The position numbers and the translations under genes are program-made. A DNA stretch of 8,905 nt from Acidobacteriota bacterium (GTDB taxonomy: Bacteria > Planctomycetota > Phycisphaerae > WQYP01 > JAJZKJ01), in NCBI GenBank assembly GCA_021804195.1, contig JAJZKJ010000068.1:1-8905 (forward strand). The letters are read 5' to 3'. The notes under the pieces are model-generated. The model was not told the origin of the DNA. It was given only the letters and a program-made list of their open reading frames with translations, and did no database searches. Positions 5,328 to 8,905 of the stretch are shown piece by piece (position 1 is the stretch's first letter; every line of letters begins with the position of its first letter).

Positions 5328-8324
5328 TTAAACCACCAAATTGACCATGCGCCCTTTCACATAAATCTTTTTCTTTACAGGTCGCCCCGCCAGTTTGGCC
5401 TGAACGCCCTCATCCGCAAGGGCCGCAGCAAATACCGCGTCTTCATCCGCTTGCGCAGGCACCTTCACCCGCCCCGAGAGCTTGCCACTTATTTGCACCG
5501 GAACCTCAAGCTCCGCATCCACACAGAGGGCTTCATCCCACCTGGGCCACGGCACGAGGCTCACCGATGCCGCCTGCGACTGCGGCCATAGCTGCGAATA
5601 CAACTCCTCGGCAATATGCGGTGCAAACGGCTCAAGCACACGCACCAGCGCCGCCGCGGCATCAGCCGACACCCACCGCAGTTTCGCCAGCGTGTTGTTA
5701 AACTCCATCATGGCGCTGATGGCCGTGTTAAATGATAACCGCTCGATGTCGCCCGTAACCTTGCGCACCAGCCGATGTGTATGCCTTATGGCTGCAGCCG
5801 CGTCTTCAGCGGCTTGCTGCTGCTCTTGGGCCGAAAGCAATGTTCCATCTATTCGCTTCCAGCCAGCGGCATCAGCCGCTGCCACGCGCGGGCCGGGGTT
5901 GTCGTCGCTGCCCAGCAGGTTACGCCACAGCCGCTGCAAAAAGCGATACACACCCTCCACGCCGGCGGTACTCCAGGGCTTTACCTGCTCCAGCGGCCCC
6001 ATGAACATTTCAAACAATCGCAGCGAATCGGCGCCGTAATCAGCTATAACATCATCCGGGTTTACCACATTGCCCCGGGATTTGCTCATCTTAAACGAGC
6101 GGGCATCCACCTGAATGTTCGGATCACTCTTAAGTACAAACGCCTCGCCGCGCTTTTCAACGTCCTTCGCTTCAAGCGCCCGCCCTACCACCAGTTCCCC
6201 CGAGCTGCGAATGCGACTCGTATGCTGCGGCCGTCCATCCGGGCCGATTTGCGTTCCCCAGTCAGGCTCGATGTCGCCGGTCGAAACATATCGGCCGTCG
6301 GCCGCCGCAAACGCCGTAAACTCCGCCTCCCCCAAAATCAGCCCCTGATTTACCAGCTTGGCAAAAGGCTCCGCACACGCCACCAACCCACGGTCAAACA
6401 AAACCTTATGCCAAAAGCGCGAATACAGCAGGTGCAGCACCGCATGTTCCACACCGCCGATATACAAATCCACCCCGCCGCCGCCCGCTCCGCCGCCAAG
6501 CCAGTAGCGCTGCTCCGCCATCGAACAAAACTCCTGCGAATTGCGGGGGTCCATATATCGCAGGTAATACCAGCACGAGCCGGCCCATTGCGGCATGGTG
6601 TTGAGTTCCCGCCGTGCAGCCGTCGCGCCATGCGTGCCTGCGGGCACAATGCGTGCTCGCCCTGCCGCCGAGCCATCGAGCAGCACCACAACATCGCGCC
6701 AGCCTTGCGCCTTCGATAACGGTGGTTCCATCGTGCCGGTGGGCTTAAAATCGTCCAGCGGCGGCAGTCGCACCGGCAACTGATCATCGGCCAGCGCCAC
6801 GGTTGTGCCATCCTCCAAATGCACCAGCGGAAACGGCTCGCCCCAATAACGCTGCCGCGAAAAAAGCCAGTCACGCAATTTGTACTGCACCCGTCGCCGG
6901 CCCAGAGACTTTTCTTCCATATAATTAATCATCCGGGTTTTGGCTTCAGCCGTGGGCATGCCATCCAGTAACCCGGAGTTTACCGCATACCCCGGGTCGC
7001 ACAGCGGCAATCTGCCGGCATCGCCAATGCCGGCATCAGCCGATACCACACGGGTAATGGGCAACCCAAATACACCGGCAAATTCAAAGTCACGTTCATC
7101 ATGCGCCGGCACCGCCATAATCGCGCCCGAACCGTATCCCATCAGTACATAATCCGACGCAAAAATCGGTATCCGCGCACCCTGCACCGGGTTGATGGCA
7201 TACAAGCCGGTAAATACGCCGGTTTTGCCGGTGTCTTCCTGCCGCTGACGGTCGCTCCGGCCCGCCGCCCACTTTTGGTAGGCGGCCACTGCCGCAGCCG
7301 GGCTGGCCGAGTTATAACGCCATGCTTCGGGCGTTGCCGCCGGCCATTGGGCAGGCAGTTGATGATTGCCTTGAGCATTGGCTATCAGCGGATGCTCCGG
7401 CGCAATGACCATGTACGTCGCACCAAACAGCGTGTCGGGCCGAGTGGTAAACACCGTCAATCGCCCGTGGCCGTTTTCCAGTAAAAACTCAACCTCCGCC
7501 CCTTCCGAACGCCCAATCCAATTGCGTTGCATCAGCTTAAGCGATTCCGGCCATTCCAGATCGGCCAGGCCATCAAGCAATCGCTGCGCATACGCGGTGA
7601 TGCGCAGCATCCATTGGCGCATGGGCCGCCGCTCCACCAGAAAGCCCCCCACCTCACTTTTGCCGTCTATCACTTCTTCATTGGCCAGCACCGTGCCCAG
7701 ACCGGGGCACCAGTTCACAGGCACTTCCGCAAGATAGGCCAGCCGGTAGTCGCTTAGAACTTGACGCTGCTCGGTCGCGGTAAGTTTATCCCACGATTGG
7801 CCCGCAGGCAGCGCCCGCTTGCCGGCGGCAAACTCGCTGATAAGCTCCGCGATAGGCCGCCCGCGATTTTGTGTTTCGTCAAACCAGGTGTCAAAAAGTT
7901 GCAGAAATATCCATTGCGTCCAGCGGTAATAGTCGGGGTCGGTGGTGTTCACCTGCCGGTCCCAATCATAAGAAAAACCAATCGCCTGAAGCTGCGCCCG
8001 AAAGCGTTCAATATTTTTCTGCGTTATAACCTGCGGATGCGTATTGGTTTTAAGCGCGTACTGCTCTGCCGGCAGGCCAAAAGCGTCCCACCCCATCGGG
8101 TGCATCACCGCGTAACCGCAGGCCCGCTTGTACCGCGCCACAATATCGCTGGCCGTATAACCCTCAGGGTGGCCGACATGCAGACCTTCACCCGATGGAT
8201 ACGGAAACATGTCCAACGCATAGTACTTGGGCTTGGCCGACTCGCGCGTGGAGGCAAATGTTTTCTCGGCAAGCCAGCGGGCCTGCCATTTTTTTTCGAT
8301 AGCGTGCGGATTGTATCCGGACAT
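5328..8324 (-). CDS. leuS: Leucyl-tRNA synthetase
   Basis: Class-I aminoacyl-tRNA synthetase that charges tRNA-Leu with leucine and ATP in the cytosol. Numbered from the ATG at 8324, the HIGH-type motif is PYPSGEGLHVGH with HVGH at 49-52, and the KMSKS motif is at 745-749. The CP1 editing domain is about 270-430, with TTRPDTLFG at 293-301 and MAVPAHDERD at 403-412 carrying the editing Asp412. The catalytic core has DTMP-like NTMPQWAGSCWYYLRY at 575-590 and DLYIGGVEHAVLHLLYSRFW at 619-638. The anticodon-binding and C-terminal domains end in KKKIYVKGRMVNLVV. At 998 aa it is longer than the 860-aa E. coli enzyme. Extra sequence lies at about 146-197, before VNWCPGLGTVLANEEV, and at about 660-740 before KMSKS; I recall similar insertions in actinobacterial LeuRS. 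The frame is open up to 8450, but the start at 8324 has an AGGAG site and begins with the family-like SGYNPHAIEKKWQ. Confidence 0.98.
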   Translation of the reverse strand: MSGYNPHAIEKKWQARWLAEKTFASTRESAKPKYYALDMFPYPSGEGLHVGHPEGYTASDIVARYKRACGYAVMHPMGWDAFGLPAEQYALKTNTHPQVITQKNIERFRAQLQAIGFSYDWDRQVNTTDPDYYRWTQWIFLQLFDTWFDETQNRGRPIAELISEFAAGKRALPAGQSWDKLTATEQRQVLSDYRLAYLAEVPVNWCPGLGTVLANEEVIDGKSEVGGFLVERRPMRQWMLRITAYAQRLLDGLADLEWPESLKLMQRNWIGRSEGAEVEFLLENGHGRLTVFTTRPDTLFGATYMVIAPEHPLIANAQGNHQLPAQWPAATPEAWRYNSASPAAAVAAYQKWAAGRSDRQRQEDTGKTGVFTGLYAINPVQGARIPIFASDYVLMGYGSGAIMAVPAHDERDFEFAGVFGLPITRVVSADAGIGDAGRLPLCDPGYAVNSGLLDGMPTAEAKTRMINYMEEKSLGRRRVQYKLRDWLFSRQRYWGEPFPLVHLEDGTTVALADDQLPVRLPPLDDFKPTGTMEPPLSKAQGWRDVVVLLDGSAAGRARIVPAGTHGATAARRELNTMPQWAGSCWYYLRYMDPRNSQEFCSMAEQRYWLGGGAGGGGVDLYIGGVEHAVLHLLYSRFWHKVLFDRGLVACAEPFAKLVNQGLILGEAEFTAFAAADGRYVSTGDIEPDWGTQIGPDGRPQHTSRIRSSGELVVGRALEAKDVEKRGEAFVLKSDPNIQVDARSFKMSKSRGNVVNPDDVIADYGADSLRLFEMFMGPLEQVKPWSTAGVEGVYRFLQRLWRNLLGSDDNPGPRVAAADAAGWKRIDGTLLSAQEQQQAAEDAAAAIRHTHRLVRKVTGDIERLSFNTAISAMMEFNNTLAKLRWVSADAAAALVRVLEPFAPHIAEELYSQLWPQSQAASVSLVPWPRWDEALCVDAELEVPVQISGKLSGRVKVPAQADEDAVFAAALADEGVQAKLAGRPVKKKIYVKGRMVNLVV

Positions 8325-8333
8325 TGCAGCGTT

Positions 8334-8340
8334 TCTCCTA
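8334..8340 (-). promoter_or_regulatory. Ribosome-binding site of leuS
   Basis: The minus strand reads TAGGAGA, with 10 bases between AGGAG-type core and the ATG at 8322-8324. It decides against the upstream in-frame ATG at 8450, whose extra 42 residues are basic and unlike any LeuRS N-terminus. Confidence 0.75.
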
Positions 8341-8550
8341 AGGGTGCCGCTTACCGTCGCGCTTCTAGGCAAAGAGGTTGGTAAACCCCATGCGCTGCGC
8401 AGTAAACGCGACTGGTGTGATACAGGCAAACCTCGCCGGCCCCCGTTCATAATGGCGCAGGCACTAAACCTGCCCGGTTACCGTCTATACAAACGGCAGC
8501 CTTCACACTAACCAACAGCGCAGCATACCCGCAGCCCACAACGGCGTAAA

Positions 8551-8578
8551 TTTACCACAAACACACAAAAACCCGGAA
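8551..8578. repeat. Degenerate CACAAAG-type repeat, copy 1
   Basis: The sequence tttaccacaaacacacaaaa followed by acccggaa aligns with copy 2 at about 17 of 25 positions over the block starting ACCACAAA. The reverse complement gives the TTTGTGTGTTTGTGGTAAA style. Its inner 12-mer recurs exactly at 3966-3977. Confidence 0.4.
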
Positions 8579-8600
8579 TATCGCCACGGCCACAGAACGC

Positions 8601-8623
8601 GACCGCCGGTGCTGGCCGCGGTC
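8601..8623. repeat. Inverted repeat (GACCGC/GCGGTC)
   Basis: A 6-bp perfect stem, GACCGC at 8601-8606 with GCGGTC at 8618-8623, encloses an 11-base loop that can itself form GG/CC pairs. There is no T-run on either strand, so it is not a standard terminator. Function unknown. Confidence 0.35.
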
Positions 8624-8731
8624 AGCCCTCGTCGCCCAGCGCCGCAGACTCACTTTTTGAATCTGGCATGCCGAAATCTCAATCGAGCAGGAGCCAATCT
8701 ATCGGGATTGCCTTGCGGATAGAGACGCCGA

Positions 8732-8763
8732 TTTTCACCACAAAGGCCCCAAGACACGAAGTT
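8732..8763. repeat. CACCACAAAGG...GACACGAAG repeat, copy 2
   Basis: Read on the minus strand this is the AACTTCGTGTCTTGGGGCC then TTTGTGGTGAAAA word. From general familiarity, very similar words are scattered between genes in many planctomycete, verrucomicrobial and other environmental genomes. It is the best-preserved of three copies here. Its origin and role are not established to my knowledge. Confidence 0.5.
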
Positions 8764-8800
8764 GTTGTTGGATTGAACGCCGCGATATTGGGTGGCGCGC

Positions 8801-8816
8801 AGAGCCACAGAGGCCA
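8801..8816. repeat. CACAGAGGC-type repeat fragment, copy 3
   Basis: The bases agagccacagaggcca match the first half of copy 2 (GCCACAGAGGCCA against ACCACAAAGGCCC). It lies about 40 bases beyond copy 2 and runs directly into the overlapping hairpins at 8815-8835. Confidence 0.35.
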
Positions 8817-8835
8817 TAGCGCGGGCTATGCCCGC
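8815..8835. repeat. Two overlapping, mutually exclusive hairpins
   Basis: CATAGC (8815-8820) and GCTATG (8825-8830) flank GCGG as a 6-bp stem with 4-base loop. GCGGGC (8821-8826) and GCCCGC (8830-8835) flank TAT as a 6-bp stem with 3-base loop. They share bases 8821-8830, so only one can form at a time. Confidence 0.45.
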
Positions 8836-8854
8836 AACCCAAGGTGTGAGGTAA

Positions 8855-8873
8855 GGCCCATGGTAATGGGACC
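8855..8873. repeat. Short inverted repeat (CCCAT/ATGGG)
   Basis: CCCAT at 8857-8861 and ATGGG at 8866-8870 enclose GGTA; GG (8855-8856) can add two pairs with CC (8872-8873) across a bulged A. An alternative stem, ATGGT with ACCAT (8860-8864 and 8871-8875), overlaps it. Function unknown. Confidence 0.3.
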
Positions 8874-8905
8874 ATTTGTTCTATTCAGGTGTGCCGTGCG
8901 GCATG

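Larger units (their letters stand above)
8325..8905. other. Gene-free region upstream of leuS with repeat debris
   Basis: I find no protein gene, tRNA or rRNA in these 581 bases. The first 130 or so are the leuS leader. The rest holds three fragments related to the CACCACAAAG...GACACGAAG word, plus several short inverted repeats, described separately. I looked for a T-box (leuS control in Firmicutes) and saw no conserved antiterminator sequence. No promoter pair is convincing. GC content and word use are unlike the flanking coding DNA, consistent with accumulated intergenic repeats. Confidence 0.55.

Noticed and set aside
5775..6719. 314-codon plus-strand frame opposite leuS
   Set aside because: It is antisense to strongly conserved LeuRS sequence; its translation is Arg/His/Pro-rich and shows no domain.
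8325..8450. 42-residue N-terminal extension of LeuRS
   Set aside because: Open in frame, but the ATG at 8324 has the AGGAG site and a family-like start; the extension is basic and featureless.
8480..8515. Possible leuS promoter around TATAGA (minus strand)
   Set aside because: The -10 match is 4 of 6 and the only -35-like sequence, TTGGTT, is 20 bases away.
8325..8520. Possible T-box or other riboswitch in the leuS leader
   Set aside because: No conserved T-box antiterminator sequence or T-tailed terminator hairpin; only small stems such as GCAGG/CCTGC at 8457-8473.
8325..8905. CRISPR array or tRNA gene in the gene-free region
   Set aside because: The repeats are few, degenerate and irregularly spaced, and no tRNA cloverleaf or GGTTCGA-type arm was seen.

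Overview
The window reads as GC-rich chromosomal DNA from a Gram-negative bacterium that makes lipopolysaccharide. Every convincing gene lies on the minus strand, in transcription order leuS, lpxK, hldE, gmhB, a class-I glutamine-amidotransferase-like hydrolase (peptidase C26 family), and a possible 55-codon membrane peptide. The lipid A kinase and ADP-heptose genes require an outer membrane. The long LeuRS, the alanine/proline-rich linker fused to GmhB and the CACAGAGG/CACGAAG-type intergenic repeat debris suggest Planctomycetota (perhaps Phycisphaerae) or a relative. That placement is inference from style, not from a marker gene.

Layout, right to left in transcription order: 8325-8905 has no gene; it holds the leuS leader, degenerate short repeats and several small inverted repeats. 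5328-8324 is leucyl-tRNA synthetase, 998 aa. After a 177-bp gap comes LpxK (4077-5150). After 157 bp comes bifunctional HldE (2433-3917). A 269-bp gene-free gap precedes GmhB with an unusual C-terminal membrane domain (1114-2163). The C26 hydrolase (313-1056) follows 57 bp later, and the small membrane ORF (123-290) 22 bp after that. Bases 1-122 hold nothing I can name.

How the genes fit: HldE phosphorylates heptose 7-phosphate to the 1,7-bisphosphate, GmhB removes the 7-phosphate, and HldE then adenylylates heptose 1-phosphate to ADP-heptose for the inner core. LpxK adds the 4'-phosphate that completes the lipid IVA precursor. GmhA, HldD and the heptosyl/Kdo transferases are not in this window. 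leuS is a housekeeping neighbour. The hydrolase has no obvious role in the pathway.

Most unusual points: (1) GmhB carries an Ala/Pro linker plus a two-helix membrane domain, which would tether a normally soluble phosphatase; (2) the same GmhB has lost three of the four zinc-ligand positions known from E. coli GmhB; (3) a small membrane ORF with a good ribosome-binding site follows the hydrolase; (4) related repeat fragments and mutually exclusive hairpins lie upstream of leuS.
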